A DNA stretch of 64,000 nucleotides from Ailurus styani (GCA_002007465.1 LNAC01000036.1:7319051-7383050); one strand, 5' to 3'. Positions 42,910-55,049 are shown, counted from the first letter of the stretch. Numbers and translations are program-made. Notes: generated from the sequence alone by a model not told the origin.

Positions 42910-43350
42910 GCCGCGTTGTGGTTCATACCATGGCTTATGGAGTGAGACCACCTGGGTCCTCATTCCTCCTTTACCTCTTATTCAGCATCTTCATGACTCG
43001 GTTTCTTTTTTTTTTTTTTTTAAGATTTTATTTATTTATTTATTGAGAGAGACAGCCTGTGAACACGAGCAGGGGTGAGGGGGCAAAGGGAGAGAGAGAA
43101 GCAGGCTCCTTATGGAGCAGGAAGTCCGATGTGGGAGTTGATCCCAGGATCTTGGGACCAGGACCTGAGCCAAAGGCAGATGCTTAACCGACTGAGCCAC
43201 CCAGGAGCCCCACATGGCTCTGTTTCTTTATTTACAAATGGGAATTATAGCAATAATAAAATTTTTACCTTGTAAAGTTATTATGTAAAGTAAATGATTT
43301 AATGAACGCAAAGCACCTAGTGTCAGGTACACAGCAAGCAGCCAGTAGTT
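42910..43350 (+). mobile_element. Second MIR SINE (sense) split by a CAN-SINE
   Basis: MIR from 'ggttcataccatggcttatggagtgagaccacctgggtcctc' to the SINE at 43009. It resumes with 'tgtttctttatttacaaatgggaattatagcaata' and 'aatgaacgcaaagcacctagtgtcaggtacacagcaagcagcc'. Confidence 0.85.
43009..43212 (-). mobile_element. CAN-SINE in MIR (antisense)
   Basis: Reversed SINE with a long T tail, 'gattttatttatttatttattgagag' and 'gcttaaccgactgagccacccagg'. Duplications of 17 bases with two mismatches lie at 42992-43008 and 43213-43229. Confidence 0.95.
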
Positions 43351-44074
43351 TCCAATTTATTGTAAGCATAAGTCTCATATTTAGTGGCACACCTAATATC
43401 TTAAAGAATATGAAGCAGATCATTTTTATATGTCCTTTTTTTATACAGCAAAATTATTTCCAGTAATAATTACATAACAATGAAATTGCTACAACCTTCA
43501 TTCTTGCATTTGTCCTTTAGCTCTAGAACAAAGAATAAGGAATTTTAAAAGAATAAATTTCAATTTCAAAGTATTATTCCAATTCAGTGAGATATTTCAC
43601 ATGTGACTCAAACTTAGTTTTTACCAAACAAAATAATTACACCTAGCTGTTTATACTGTTTCACCATGTTACACACAAATGAAAACTTCGATTTGTCACA
43701 AGGAATGACAAAACTGAAGTCACTCAAATTCCTCATTTTTATATCCCTCATTATATCATTGTTTAGTTTGACTCTACCATATAAATGTGGGAATGTGTCA
43801 CACTCTAGGGGTTAGAGACATGTGCCACATCGGAAGCAAGCTGGAGCAATTCGGAAACTTCACAGAATTATTCTCTTGAGACATGCCTGGTAGCTGAGTT
43901 CTGATGCAGTGGGGGGGCCCCCGCATAAGCAGGAGTTGTCTGAATTACCTCATGTTTAGAATGTAATATTTATGAGGCCATAGGTAATAAAAATGTGCTA
44001 ATTTGAAGCTTACACACATATTGCTAACTCACCTGATAATGCAACAATTATTCAGAATTTAGACTAAGAAAAGA
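43351..44074. other. AT-rich non-repeat stretch
   Basis: No gene or confident repeat. It has a run of seven G followed by five C (43911-43922). Confidence 0.4.
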
Positions 44075-46080
44075 TTTTTTTACCATGAAACATTGAGAAA
44101 CAAAGCCAGAGAACACACAAATAAATGGAACTACATCCTATGTTTGTGGATTGAAGGAATTAATGTCAAAATGTCTATACTATCCAGAGCCATCTACAGA
44201 TTCAGTGTAATCCCTATCAAAAATACAAATGCAGGTGCCTGGCTGGCTCAGTCAGTTATGCATTGGACTCTTGATTTCGGCTTGGCTCATGATCTCAGGT
44301 TCATAGTATCGAGGCCCAGGGTCTGACTCTATGCTAAGCATGGAGCCTGCTTGGGATTCTTTCTTTTCCTCTCCCTCTGCCTCTCCTGTCCCCAGCTCTC
44401 TCTATCTCTAAAAAGAAAAAAAAATACAAAGGCATTTTTCACAGACATAGGAAAAATAGTCTTAAAATTCATGCGGAATTACAGGAGACCCCAAGTAGCC
44501 AAAGCAATATCGAGCATAAAGAATAAAACTAGAGGCATCACACTACCTGATTTCAAAATATACCTCAAAGCTATAGTAATCAAAAGAGCATGGTACTGGC
44601 CTAAAAATAGACATATAGACCAGTAGAACAGAAAGATAGCCCAGAAATAAATCTACACATTTAACAAAGGACATGCAAGGGAGAAAGGACAATGTCTTCA
44701 ATAAATGGCATTGGGAAAACCAATTATCCACATGCAAGAAAATGAAATTGGACCCTTTTCTCACTCCCTGTACAAAGAGGATCCCAAAATATATTAAAAT
44801 ATATTAAAGACTTGAGTGTAAGACTTGAAAGTGTAAAACTACTAGAAGAGAACAGAAGGGAAAAATCTTCCTGACGTTGGTTTGGGCAATGCTTTTTTAT
44901 TATGACCCCAAAAGCATAGGCAACAAAAGCAAAAATTGGCAAATGGGATCATATCAAATCAAAGAGCTTGTACACAGCAAAGGCAACAACCAACAGAATA
45001 AGGAGGCAACCCTATGAAGTGAGAGAAAGTAGCTGTAAGCCGTGTATCTGATAAGGTGTTAATATCCAAAGCATATAAGGAACTCAGACAACTCAATAGC
45101 AAGAAAACAAAGAACCTGATTAAAGATAGGCAAAGGACCTAAACAGACATTTCTCAAAAGAAGACCCAACGAATGGCCAGCAGGTACATAAAAAGGTGCT
45201 CGACATCACTCATCATCAGGGAAATGCAAATCAAAACCACAATTGTATATCCCTTTCTACCTGTTAAATTGGCTATTATCAGAAAGACAAAAGGTAAGTA
45301 TTGGTGAGAATATGGAAAAGGGACTTAGGTATGGTGTTGGTGGGAATGTAAATTAATGCAACCGCTATGAAAGACGGTATAGAGGTTCCCTAAAAAATTA
45401 AAAATAGAATTACCATGTGATCCAACAATCCCACTTCTGGGTATATGTCCAAAGAAAATAGCAGGATAGTGAAGAGATATCTTCAGTCCCATGTTCTAGT
45501 GTAGCATTATTCATGACGACCAAGATGTTGAAACAACATAAGTATCCATCAATGGGTGAATGGATAAAAAGAAGATGGTATATACATGCAGTGGAATATT
45601 ATTCAGCTTTTAAAAAGAAGGGATATCTGCCATTTCTGACAACATGGATGGATTATGCTAAGTGAAATAAGCCAGGCATAAAAAGTCAAGAACTGTTTGA
45701 CCTCATTTATATGTGGAATTTTAAAAAGTTGAACTCACAGAAGCACGGAATATGGTGGTGGTTACCAGGGGCTGGTGAGGGAGGAAGGAGGGAAATGGAG
45801 AAATATATTTATCGAAAGCTACAAAGTTACAGTTATGTAGGATAAATAAATCTATAAATCTAATGTGCCCTTGATGACTATAGTTAATACTGTACTGAAC
45901 CCTGGAAACCTGCTAAGCGAGAAGATTTCAGGTGCTCTCACTACACAAGAAAGTGATAACTATGTGAGGAGATGATATATGTTAATTCTCTTGACTCAGT
46001 AATCAATCCACTATGTAGCAAATCTTCATACTAAATTATCATCTTGTATACCTTCAGTACATAAAATTTTTACTTAAAAA
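44075..46080 (+). mobile_element. L1 3' half (sense), split by a CAN-SINE
   Basis: Sense L1 starting inside ORF2, downstream of the reverse-transcriptase core. Translated pieces after the SINE show the ORF2 region with ITLPDFK and a [11 protein letters not shown] match to the family's WYWHKNRHIDQ word. It runs through the ORF2 C-terminus ('cacttctgggtatatgtccaaag', 'ggaatattattcagc', 'acaacatggatgg') into the 3' UTR, which ends with an A-rich tail at 46075-46082. Many stops and frameshifts make it non-functional. It is 5'-truncated. Confidence 0.92.
44232..44420 (+). mobile_element. CAN-SINE in L1 (sense)
   Basis: Starts 'caggtgcctggctggctcagtcag', has 'catgatctcaggttcatagtatcgaggccc', a CT-rich region and an A-rich tail. 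The L1 words 'aaaatacaaatg' before it and 'aaaatacaaagg' after it are the target duplication. Confidence 0.95.
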
Positions 46081-46084
46081 AGGA

Positions 46085-46441
46085 ATGAAGTCTTCATTCA
46101 TGCTACAATATGGATGAATCTTGGAAACTCTTTGCTAAGAAAAAGAAGCCAGACACAAAAAGTCATTTATTCTGTGTTTCCACTTATACGAAATGTCCAG
46201 AATTCACAAATCTATAGGAAGAGAAAGTAGATTTGTAGTTGCCTTGGGTTGGGGGGACTGAAAGGGCCATAGCTAAAGAGTACAGGGTTTCTTTGGGGAA
46301 TGATGAAAATGTTCTAAAATTTATTGTAGTAATAGTCACACAACTCCACGAATATTCTAAAAACCATTGAATTGTGCCCTTTAAGTGGGTAAATTGTATG
46401 GTGTATGAATTATATCTCAATAAAGCTGTTACTAAAAAAAG
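46085..46441 (+). mobile_element. Older L1M 3' end (sense)
   Basis: Begins near 'cattcatgctacaatatggatgaatcttgg', then 'gaagccagacacaaaaagtcatttattctg', 'cgaaatgtccagaattcacaaatc' and the terminal 'gaattatatctcaataaagctgttac'. It directly follows the younger L1, which may have inserted into this older element. Confidence 0.88.
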
Positions 46442-46555
46442 AAACATCTTCAGTTAGGAGTATTTATCACTGACAGAATTGCTGGTGCATGGTGACGATG
46501 GAAAGACAATCAAGTTTTAGTTCTATTATTGTTTCTAAAATCTCTACAATGACAA

Positions 46556-46558
<3 letters not shown>

Positions 46559-46595
<37 letters not shown>
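46559..46595. repeat. (TG)n microsatellite
   Basis: Uninterrupted TG dinucleotides, about 18 units. Expected to be polymorphic. Confidence 0.97.
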
Positions 46596-46597
<2 letters not shown>

Positions 46598-46604
46598 CAC
46601 ACAA

Positions 46605-46668
46605 TGAGCCTTCTATTTGTCTAGTGCCTGGCCTGTAGTAGGTCCCTAACAAATATTTGTTGACTTAA
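46605..46668 (+). mobile_element. L2 LINE 3' tail (sense)
   Basis: Terminal L2 words 'ctagtgcctggcctgtagtaggtccctaacaaatatttgttgactt'. Confidence 0.75.
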
Positions 46669-46699
46669 TTAATAAAAGATAGCAAGCACCTTGATCAGG

Positions 46700-47570
46700 G
46701 GGAGTACCTACCTCTAAGAGGGTCATCTAACCTAACCTCAGAGGGTAAAGAAAGCTTCCCCAGCCAGCGACATTGAAGATGAACTTTGAAAGATGTGTAA
46801 GAGGTTGTTAGGCGAGAGAGTGAGGAAGAGTGCTTTGACAGGAGGCACAAAGACAAAAGAGAGAGAATCATAAATTGGCTGGAAAGATTGGATGGTGGAG
46901 GGAGAAGAATAAAGGAGAGGAGAGGAGGAGGAAGGAAAAGAGGAGGAGAAGAGGCCATAGTGGCAGGGGCCACATCAAAATGTGCTTTTGCAGAAGATTT
47001 GTTACAAATTTTTGACATTATCTTTAGGGAATTCAGAACAAGCTTTAGGTCTTACAGGGATTGCTGCAGGGTGGGAGGTCAGGTTTCCTCTGGGAAGGGT
47101 CATTTTGGCTGCAAGGCAGGTCAGTTAAAGAGGGCAGAGCAGGTACTTTGGCAAATGAGCTTAAAAGGCTACTGGAATCATCCAAGCAAGGGGCAAATGG
47201 TGACCTAGGGAAGTGTAATGGCAGGGATCTGACCACAGAGAGGTGGCCTGAAAGATATTTAGGAAATAGAGTTGATGTGGAGTGAGGGACAGTAAGAAGC
47301 AACAATGGCTTCCAGCCATGTCTGTGCTCCAGCAGTGGGTGAACCATGGTGCATGGATTGATAACGACGTGTTCCTTCATAGCAAGTTTTAGATGTCTGT
47401 GAGATATCTCCGTGGAAGTATCTAGAAGGGTTAGGTGTACACATGTGAGGCTGAGGAGAGTGACCTTGGCTGGAGAGTCAGATTTGGGAGTTATCCAGAC
47501 ACACATGATGGCAGGAGACCGCATGGAACTGAGCGGCACGATGTAGACTCCGAAGGGAAGAGGAGCAAGA
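46700..47570 (-). mobile_element. L2 LINE (antisense), about 870 bases
   Basis: Long reversed L2 relic: 'gaagatgaactttgaaagatgtgtaagag', 'tgacaggaggcacaaag', 'ttgctgcagggtggg', 'ctactggaatcatccaagcaagg', 'gatgtctgtgagatatctccgtggaag'. The 164-codon minus-strand open frame (47045-47539) is the longest in its area but has no domain, and reads in the L2 sense direction as decayed ORF. Confidence 0.75.
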
Positions 47571-48741
47571 CAGAAACCTACAGAAACAAAGCCTTGTTGG
47601 CATGAGAATATTGCACCGGGAGGAATGGGAACACTGAAGGAAAATTTCTTCTTATTTTTTTCCTAATAGCAGCCATCCCTAGTATGAACGAGTGCTTGGG
47701 GTTCTTTTTGTAAGTGTAACTTTCAGCTATTACCCTGTCTGGGGCAGATGAAAAGTCTCTTCTTGAAGACTTGCGGTGTTTATGTAAGCATAAGGTAAGC
47801 AAACACAATCTAGAACAAATACTGTAGGATTTTTTTTTTTTTTTGGACCTGGCAGAAACTGCCTATCCCAAAGAACTCAGAGAAGGAGGCAAGGGTTTGG
47901 CACAGGGGCCATTGAGCTTCCTGGGAAAGTAGTCATACCCTAGAAAACGTCATAGACTCAACTCCCTTTTAGGTGCAACATTATTAGAACCTACCAGCTG
48001 GACTGGGATAATCCAACACAAGATCCCTAAGCCAGCACAGACTCATCACAAGGCAAGATCACCTAGGTCTTGGTGTTTTGCTCACATGTGTGTCCTGCAC
48101 AATCTGGCTGCAAGATAGATATGCGATTGTGCAGGATTGCTGTTCAAGAGTGACACTGTTTCCATGTGTCAGGATATTGATGCTTATCCATATAAGACGT
48201 GGTTTTCATGGGCAGCTAAATAGAAGCCTTTAGAAGAGGTACTGAACTCCCTACCAATATGGGCAGATGACTGATTAAATAATTATTGGCTAAAAGGAAG
48301 TGATTACTGTTACTGTGTTTGAACCTTAAGCAGTAAAAAGGTCATTGAACATGAAGATGCTCATGAAGATGTTTTTCAAGGTCACTACCCTGTATACTCT
48401 CTTTCCTCCTACAACTCTCCTTTCCCCTACTCTGAAATGGAAATCTGGGGAAATTTTTACTTGGCCAGGATAGAAAACTCTTGCATATCAATGTAAATAC
48501 ATGGCAAACTCTCTTTGCCCTTAAATGAATCTGTATTTTAGAGTAGTTTTTTTCCCCTCTTAGTATATGATCTTTGAAAAATTTTCCAAGTATCATTAGG
48601 CTGTGTAGTTCTCTATATAGTCTATGTTTCGATATGCTGTATAGAAGTGTAAAATGGCAGTTGAAAAGAGGTGTCCAAGAGATGTGGGTTGTACTTCAGT
48701 TAGGATTCCTTCTCCCTTTTAAAAACCTCCTTAATCAATTG
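47571..48741. other. Non-repeat stretch
   Basis: No gene. PolyT at 47830-47844. Nothing else recognised. Confidence 0.4.
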
Positions 48742-48752
48742 AAAAGAACTTT

Positions 48753-48949
48753 CAGGGGTGCCTGGGTGGCACAGTTGGTTAAGCATATGACTCTTGGGAT
48801 TGGATCGTGATCTCAGGGTCGTGGGATTGAGCCCCAAGTCAAGCCCTGCATCATGCTCCACGCTTAGCTCAGAATCTGCTTAAGACTCTCTCCCTCTGAC
48901 CACTCTCTCTTATTCTCTTTCTCTAAAATAAATAAACAAGTCTTTAAAA
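48753..48949 (+). mobile_element. CAN-SINE (sense)
   Basis: Sense SINE from 'aggggtgcctgggtggcacagttggttaag' to an A-rich tail. A perfect 11-base duplication AAAAGAACTTT lies at 48742-48752 and 48950-48960. Confidence 0.97.
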
Positions 48950-48960
48950 AAAAGAACTTT

Positions 48961-49673
48961 GAAACCTGACTTTTCACTATTTCTCCATGTAACAAAACAT
49001 GGCCATGTGATTCTGAATGCAATATGGGACAGTCGTATGGTAAAATGATGCTTAATTAGGAACACACAGGAAGCAATGTTAATTCGTATTTATTTGCTGA
49101 TAAACTCTGGGATCATTATTTATAGTATGTTTTTTAAAAGTTATAAAATGTCTTCTTTGATTTAGGGAAAATAATCAGGAGTACTGCAATAGTTAAATTT
49201 AACAAATTTCCTTCTTTCCTTTGGGTGCCTGTCACTTGAACAGTCTCATTTATTTCTATTAAAAATTTTAAAAGTGTTCCTTAATTGCCTTTGTCAGTAG
49301 TTATCATATTCAAGATTTCTATTAGTTTCTAAATGTCCCATTTTATTTCCTTCATTTTTCTCATTAAAGAGACTGGTTAGAAAAATGAATTCAATTCAGT
49401 AGCCAACAATTGCCCATCCATTGTAGATTCTGCTAATAAATTGTATGTTGGTTCTTGTAGCACCCTTGAGAACACAGTGAGGATCTTGAAAAACCAAGGT
49501 TGATTGAAAAAAAAATGATCTTCTGTTGTGGCTTTTTAAGAGCAGATTGAAGAGCTTAAAGAGCACTTTTAAAAATGCAGTACAATTAAAGCAGTAAATA
49601 TAGATTAACTTTATTTATTTATATATTTAAGCTCTGTCTATCTTGGTTGGCAGCCATTTGAAACAACTGAAAA
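48961..49673. other. AT-rich non-repeat stretch
   Basis: No gene or confident transposon. Confidence 0.4.
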
Positions 49674-49688
49674 GAATATAAGAAATGA

Positions 49689-49910
49689 GGGCACCTGGGT
49701 GGTTCAGTGGGTTAAAGCCTCTGCCTTTGGCTCAGGTCATGATCCCAGGGTCCTGGGATCGAGGCCCGCATCGGGTTCTCTGCTCAGCACGGAGCCTGCT
49801 TCCTCCTCTCTCCTCTCTCTCTGCCTGCCTCTCTGCCTACTTGTAATCTCTCTCTGTGTCAAATGAATAAATAAAATCTTTTAAAAAAAGAAATAAAAAA
49901 ATTAAAAAAA
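49689..49910 (+). mobile_element. Young mustelid-type CAN-SINE (sense)
   Basis: Near-consensus full-length SINE: 'ggttaaagcctctgcctttgg', 'gggtcctgggatcgaggcccgcatcggg', 'ctgcctctctgcctacttg', and a long A-rich tail. Duplications of 15 bases with one mismatch lie at 49674-49688 and 49911-49925. Among the least diverged copies here. Confidence 0.97.
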
Positions 49911-49925
49911 GAAAATAAGAAATGA

Positions 49926-50464
49926 AATAAAATAGAAAAAAATTCAGGGCCTTGAAATACAGGTAGACTAGAATGTAAAAACTGGGGGAAATTAAAATAA
50001 ATAAGCCATATTATCATAATATAGTTATCAAAAGTGAGTTGGATCAAGGAACTGGTTTTCTCCATCCGTCAGTTTTCCTCCATAGGACTTCTGTTGAGAA
50101 TTAGTATAGCAAGAGAACCCAAGGACTGGGCTTGGAAAGAAAAGTGAAATCACTTAGTCTCTGTGCTTAGAAGTAATAATTCTGCTAAAGAAAGGGGCCA
50201 GCAATGACCACAGTAGTCTCCTACCTCCAAGACAATTAAAATCACAGGCAGACTAAAAGTAGCTTAGTTATAACCCAACTGCCACTCATCATAATTCCTG
50301 ATTGAATCAAGGTGAGGAGATTCTCAACCAATTTCTTTGACATTGGAAAGTGAATATCAATTTATAGTCTCTAATTTCTTTTACACAAGTATCTAGCATA
50401 CAATAAAAATGTGACACAGGAGAAACAGCAGGAAACTGCAATCCTTAATCAAGTAAAAAAAAAT
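49926..50464. other. AT-rich non-repeat stretch
   Basis: No gene or recognised repeat. Confidence 0.4.
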
Positions 50465-50725
50465 AGCCAATAGAAACAGACACACTCATACACTTGTCAT
50501 ACATTGCTGGTAGAGATGTAAAATGGTGCAAGTTTGGCAAGCAGTTTGATATAGTCTTGTATAGTTAAATATACACTTACCAAAAGACCTAGCAATTCCA
50601 CTCCCAGTTATCTACCCAAAAGAGAAGAAATGTATGTCTCAGGAAAGATCACAAATTTTAACAGCAGCAAAACCTAGAAATGTTTTTCTAGCAGGTGAAG
50701 GGATAAACAAGTTCCTCAGGCTAAA
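50465..50725 (+). mobile_element. L1M ORF2 3' fragment (sense)
   Basis: Sense L1M: 'acattgctggtagagatgtaaaatggtgcaag', 'gacctagcaattccactcccagttatctacccaaaagag', 'gcaggtgaagggataaacaa'. This is the C-terminal ORF2 coding region, decayed. It may extend to about 50930. Confidence 0.8.
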
Positions 50726-51365
50726 GGAACTATTTCCAGTTGAAAGGAAAGAACTGCAAGAAGGCCCAAAGAGCTCTTGAAAAGATACATATATGAGTAC
50801 ATGTAAAAGATTATTGACTGCTTAAAGCAGCATAACCATATCTTATGGTGTTTATAGCATATGAAGTTAAATATAAAATCACAATAACAAAAAGGGTACG
50901 GGTGGTAAATCAATTATAAGGCTATCATTTTAAGGTGATAAAATTGGTGTTGTGCTTCCTGGAAACCAAAGCAAAAAGTGAAATATTACTATTTCCAAAA
51001 TCAATGTGTCCATAGAAAAATCTATTCTTACTCCTCAGGAGAAATAAAACCTTTTCTGTGAGGGCTAAAATAAAATTTTGATTTGCTATTTTTGGAGAGG
51101 ACCCTGAATATAGTGGACGGTATACTAAAAAACCTCTCTATAATAAATGAACTTATAGGTTTGTTTAGCATTTCCTAAAGCATCTCACAATATAAGCCAA
51201 AGGCTGGGTGAAGGCTATTCTATTGGTGAGAGGTACAACGTGATTTATCGTTCAACTTGAAGTTGTTATCTGGTTGATCAGAAGGCCATTTCTCCTAACC
51301 TTCATCTCACATTAATATCTTGAAAAGAAGTTCATGAACATATTTGGAACTTACTTAAGTCCTGA
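50726..51365. other. AT-rich, possibly decayed L1
   Basis: No gene. It could be further eroded L1, but the match is not clear. Confidence 0.3.
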
Positions 51366-51500
51366 CATATCAACAATTGTCTTAAATATAAATGTTGTAA
51401 ATACACCGATTAAAAAGCAGAGATTGGAAGAGTAGATTAACAAACACCATCCAACAGATGCTGTCTGTAAGAAGTTCATTTCAAATACTTAATACTAGTA
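51366..51500 (+). mobile_element. L1M ORF2 endonuclease-start fragment (sense)
   Basis: Reads as the start of L1 ORF2: 'tcttaaatataaatgttgtaaatacaccgattaaaaagcagagattgg' and 'gctgtctgtaagaagttcattt' correspond to the N-terminal endonuclease region, including the area of the catalytic Asn and Glu. Stops are present and it is non-functional. Confidence 0.7.
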
Positions 51501-52872
51501 AAAATTTGAAACAACAAAACCCTGCAAAACATATATTTTGCTCAAGTCAGTAAAAATTTATCCAATACATTTGTAAAGTAATTTAGCAAGTTGCTTATTA
51601 AAGGCTAAAATCCCAAACAAAAATTAAATGAAAGCAGCATAAGCACAGGCTAGTATTGAAATTACTCTTCGTATCTCAGCAACTTGTAGGCAGCATGTAT
51701 TTACTAAGTGAATATTTTGGATCAAATTGTGATCTTTTTCAGTGTATTCAATCCACATCAGCTCTGCAATTGGTCCAATTCAGTTATTAAGACAGAGATT
51801 TGAAAATGTTGCATTTTGAACAGAAACTTTTATTCCCAGGAATGTGGTTATTGACCAAAGAAATATTATATTTGAATTAAAGAAGAGAAAAAATAAAAGT
51901 TAACCAGAGCTCAAGTCTACTGGTATGTGCTGAAATACTTTTTAAAAAAGACCTCACTGTTCTACTACAGAAAAAAAAATGTTTACACCAACTTTTAATG
52001 TTTTTACTCCCTTTTGATGGGAAAACAATTTTTTAAGGCATTATATTTCCCCTTCCTCTTCCAGGAATTTTTGAGCAATACAAGTATTTGTATCACTAGG
52101 TTAAAGTCAGGGAGTATTTTATCAATGTGTTAGTTATAGAAATAGAAGTTTACATAATCAAGAAGTTTGCATAATCTTAATACTAAAAACTGATAAGGGA
52201 GCACACACACAAAAAAAGAAAAGAAGTCTCAGTTTGGAATATAGAGACTATAATCCTGAGTAATGTATTAACAAATATAATGTCTCAGGCTCAAATCAGG
52301 GGAAAAGAAAATCCCTTAGCATGAATTCCTATGTCTGTATAATCACTTATAGCTCCACACAGTTTGATGAAAAGAAGTTCTACAAGTTGGAGTTATCAAA
52401 AGATTTTATTTCATTTAAAAAAAAATAACAACAACAAAAACACTTCGGTGTTAGATATTCTGAGTAATGGAATATAATCCTGTCTGCTTTTCTGGTTTTA
52501 TATTGCTATGGTAAATTATGAGCAACTTTATGATGGGATTCTTGATTTACTTTTTAAAAAGACATTAGCTCTATTATTTATTAATTCTAACAGATTTCTT
52601 CTATAAACACTCCATAAATATTAACATATCTGATGGATTGAAAATATCTGATGAAAGTAAAAAAAAATTATGCCTTATGTATGGTGGCGATTTGACAACA
52701 TTCTCCTTTTATTGTTTGTTCTTTATTGTTTTTGATAGCAAAAGATGCAATTAATTAACAGCTCATGTCAGTGGAAGAAAAAGCTGTAGTATTTAAATGT
52801 AGTGAGTTTTAGATTCTTCTACCAGGAATAAATACATCATTACTTCTAGAAGTTTATGGTTTTTGGAAGTTT
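51501..52872. other. AT-rich non-repeat stretch
   Basis: About 1.4 kb with no gene and no confident transposon. Confidence 0.4.
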
Positions 52873-52889
52873 TCCTGGATTCAAATTTT

Positions 52890-53081
52890 TTAAAAAGATT
52901 TTATTTATTTATTTGTCAGAGAGAGAAAGATCATAAGCAGGCAGAGAGGCAGGCAGAGGCAGAGGGAGAAGCAGTTTCCCTGCCGAGCAAGGAGCCTGAT
53001 GCGGAACTTGATCCCAGGACCCTGGGATCATGATCTGAGCCATAGGCAGCCTCCTAACCAACTGAGCCACCCAGACGTCCC
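52890..53081 (-). mobile_element. CAN-SINE (antisense)
   Basis: Reversed full-length SINE bracketed by a perfect 17-base duplication (52873-52889 and 53082-53098). It has 'gatcataagcaggcagagagg' and 'ctaaccaactgagccacccag'. Confidence 0.98.
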
Positions 53082-53238
53082 TCCTGGATTCAAATTTTAC
53101 TAAAAAAGTTTTCTTTAATTTGCTCCTAGAAATTATTTTTGGCAGAATTGAAGGTTTTATTATTAAACGGGAGAAATAACCAGTGTCACACTGTCACACT
53201 TTCCCTTTTAGAAGCTCTTTTGAAAATGAGATAGATCT

Positions 53239-53439
53239 GGGGCGCCTGGGTGGCTCAGTGGGTTAAAGCCTCTGCCTTTGGCTCAGGTCATGATCTCAGG
53301 GTCCTGGAATTGAGCTCTGCATTGGGCTCCCTGCTCAGCAGGGAGCCTGCTTCCTCCTCTCTCTCTGCCTGCCTGTCTGCCTACTTGCGATCTCCTTCTC
53401 TGTGTCAAATAAATAAATAAAATCTTAAAAAAAAAAAAA
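53239..53439 (+). mobile_element. Young mustelid-type CAN-SINE (sense)
   Basis: Begins exactly at GGGGCGCCTGGGTGGCTCAG. It shares the 'ggttaaagcctctgcctttggctcagg' and 'tctgcctacttg' words with the 49689 copy. It ends in AATAAATAAATAAAATC and 13 A. Duplications of 17 bases with one mismatch lie at 53222-53238 and 53440-53456. It faces the antisense copy ending at 53081 across only 157 bases. Confidence 0.98.
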
Positions 53440-53534
53440 GAAAATGAGGTAGATCTGGGACTTCCATCTTTGAGAAGACTTCCACAATATACAGATATTG
53501 ATTAAGTGCTTAAGTGCTCATTGTGACAGTAGGC

Positions 53535-53576
53535 TGTGAGAGAGAGACAGAGAGAGAGGTGAGAGAGAGACCCAGA
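53535..53576. repeat. (GA)n-rich patch
   Basis: Imperfect GA/GAC repeats, followed by GACAGACAAATGGACGGACAG. Low complexity. Confidence 0.8.
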
Positions 53577-53934
53577 CAGACAAATGGACGGACAGAATGA
53601 GAGAGAGGCTGAAAAAGTAGAGTAATAGCATAGAATAATGGAGGCAGAAACCCATGAGGCAGGGAATGCTAGTCTTAATATCTTTTAGTAACATATCTCC
53701 TTTCTATGTTTATTTCAGAAATTTAAAAATTTAAAAAAGCTATTAACAAGTTTTAATTCTAGACCATGGTGAGTTTCCCTTCCAGAGTCTCCCCCCCCGC
53801 CTCAATTTCAACACGCAAATACAAAAGATGACTAACAAGCAGCCCATCAGTGTTTTCCTCACGAACAAGAAATATGTGGGTAACAAGTGTATATGTAGCA
53901 TTTTAAGTTACCACGGGTATTTCTTCAGTGTCAT

Positions 53935-54065
53935 GTGTGTGTGTGGCACTGTGCTAAGAGGCTTCCATATATTGTTTCCCTATCATTTATTGTAAGCCCG
54001 TGAAGTAGGTGCTATTATTATCTCAATTTTTTTATACATGAGAGGATAAAAACCTAAAAACAGAT
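53935..54065 (-). mobile_element. MIR SINE fragment (antisense)
   Basis: Reversed MIR: 'ggcactgtgctaagaggcttcc', 'gcccgtgaagtaggtgctattattatctcaatttttttatacatgagaggataaaaa'. Confidence 0.75.
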
Positions 54066-55049
54066 CACTAATAAAACTGAATTGCCCATTGAGAAAGTTA
54101 TTCTCTTAAATTGTTTCATTCCTTGTGATTTCGACAAAGAAGTCTCAGGAATTAGTATGTTTTTAACACCTCTGTAACATTGGCTAATCAATTTCTTTTC
54201 CAAGATTTCTCTTTCTCACCCTCAAAAAAGATAAAGCCCAGGTTTAGAGCCCTGGAAATCAATAGTCTGTAACTAGATTGTAACAACATTGTGTCGTTTT
54301 AATTCTATTTTTACCATATAGTTTCTATTTAGGGTCAGGGATACTAGTATTCCATATTTACGAGTAGCCCAAATTGCCTATTGAAATTAATTTAAGTAGA
54401 AGAATAGTGATCTAAAGACTTAAAGATTTCATTTAAAGATATGAGTAAATAATGGTAATATTTATGAGGGTGGCAAGTAAAAGACAAGTTTGGGAAATAG
54501 TGTAGATTGCACTACTTGCTGCTTTAGTCATTGACAAAAGTTCACTTCAAAGGCCATTTGCATCTGAGGCACACATTTTCCAGAGATTTTTAAATGATGT
54601 AGCACTGGGGTTGGCAATAACTGATGGTTCTGAATTTAATATCTTTGACTATATAGACCTAAGTTGATCAAATCAACATGAATTCAATGAGCACTTGTGA
54701 TTTTTTACTTTAGGAAGAAAGAAATATAAATGAAAATGAAAAAGAAAAGTTTAAAAATGTCAGGTATCCTTGGTTAGGGCAAGACAGGTCTGAACCTCCA
54801 TTTTTTAATAACAAATATTTATTGATCAGTTTTGTATATCAATTGTTTTGCTAAATGTCTTAAATATGTTATTACACTTGATTCCTGCAACAGTCTCATA
54901 GTATAAGACCACTGTTATTTTGGTTTTAAGAAACACAGTAGATTATCATAGATTAAGAAACTCGATCGATATACCAAATGTCAAGTGTTGAGTCTTCTTA
55001 TGTAATACCTAACATTCACAATGGTGACATTTCCTCTCGCCAACTACCC
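54066..55049. other. AT-rich stretch with a possible eroded MIR
   Basis: No gene. At 54806-54920 'aacaaatatttattgatcag' and 'ttacacttgattcctgcaacagtctc' suggest a badly eroded reversed MIR or L2 end. The rest is unassigned. Confidence 0.35.

Noticed and set aside
47045..47539. 164-codon minus-strand open frame as a gene
   Set aside because: It lies within a reversed L2 relic, has no recognisable domain and no splice or promoter context.
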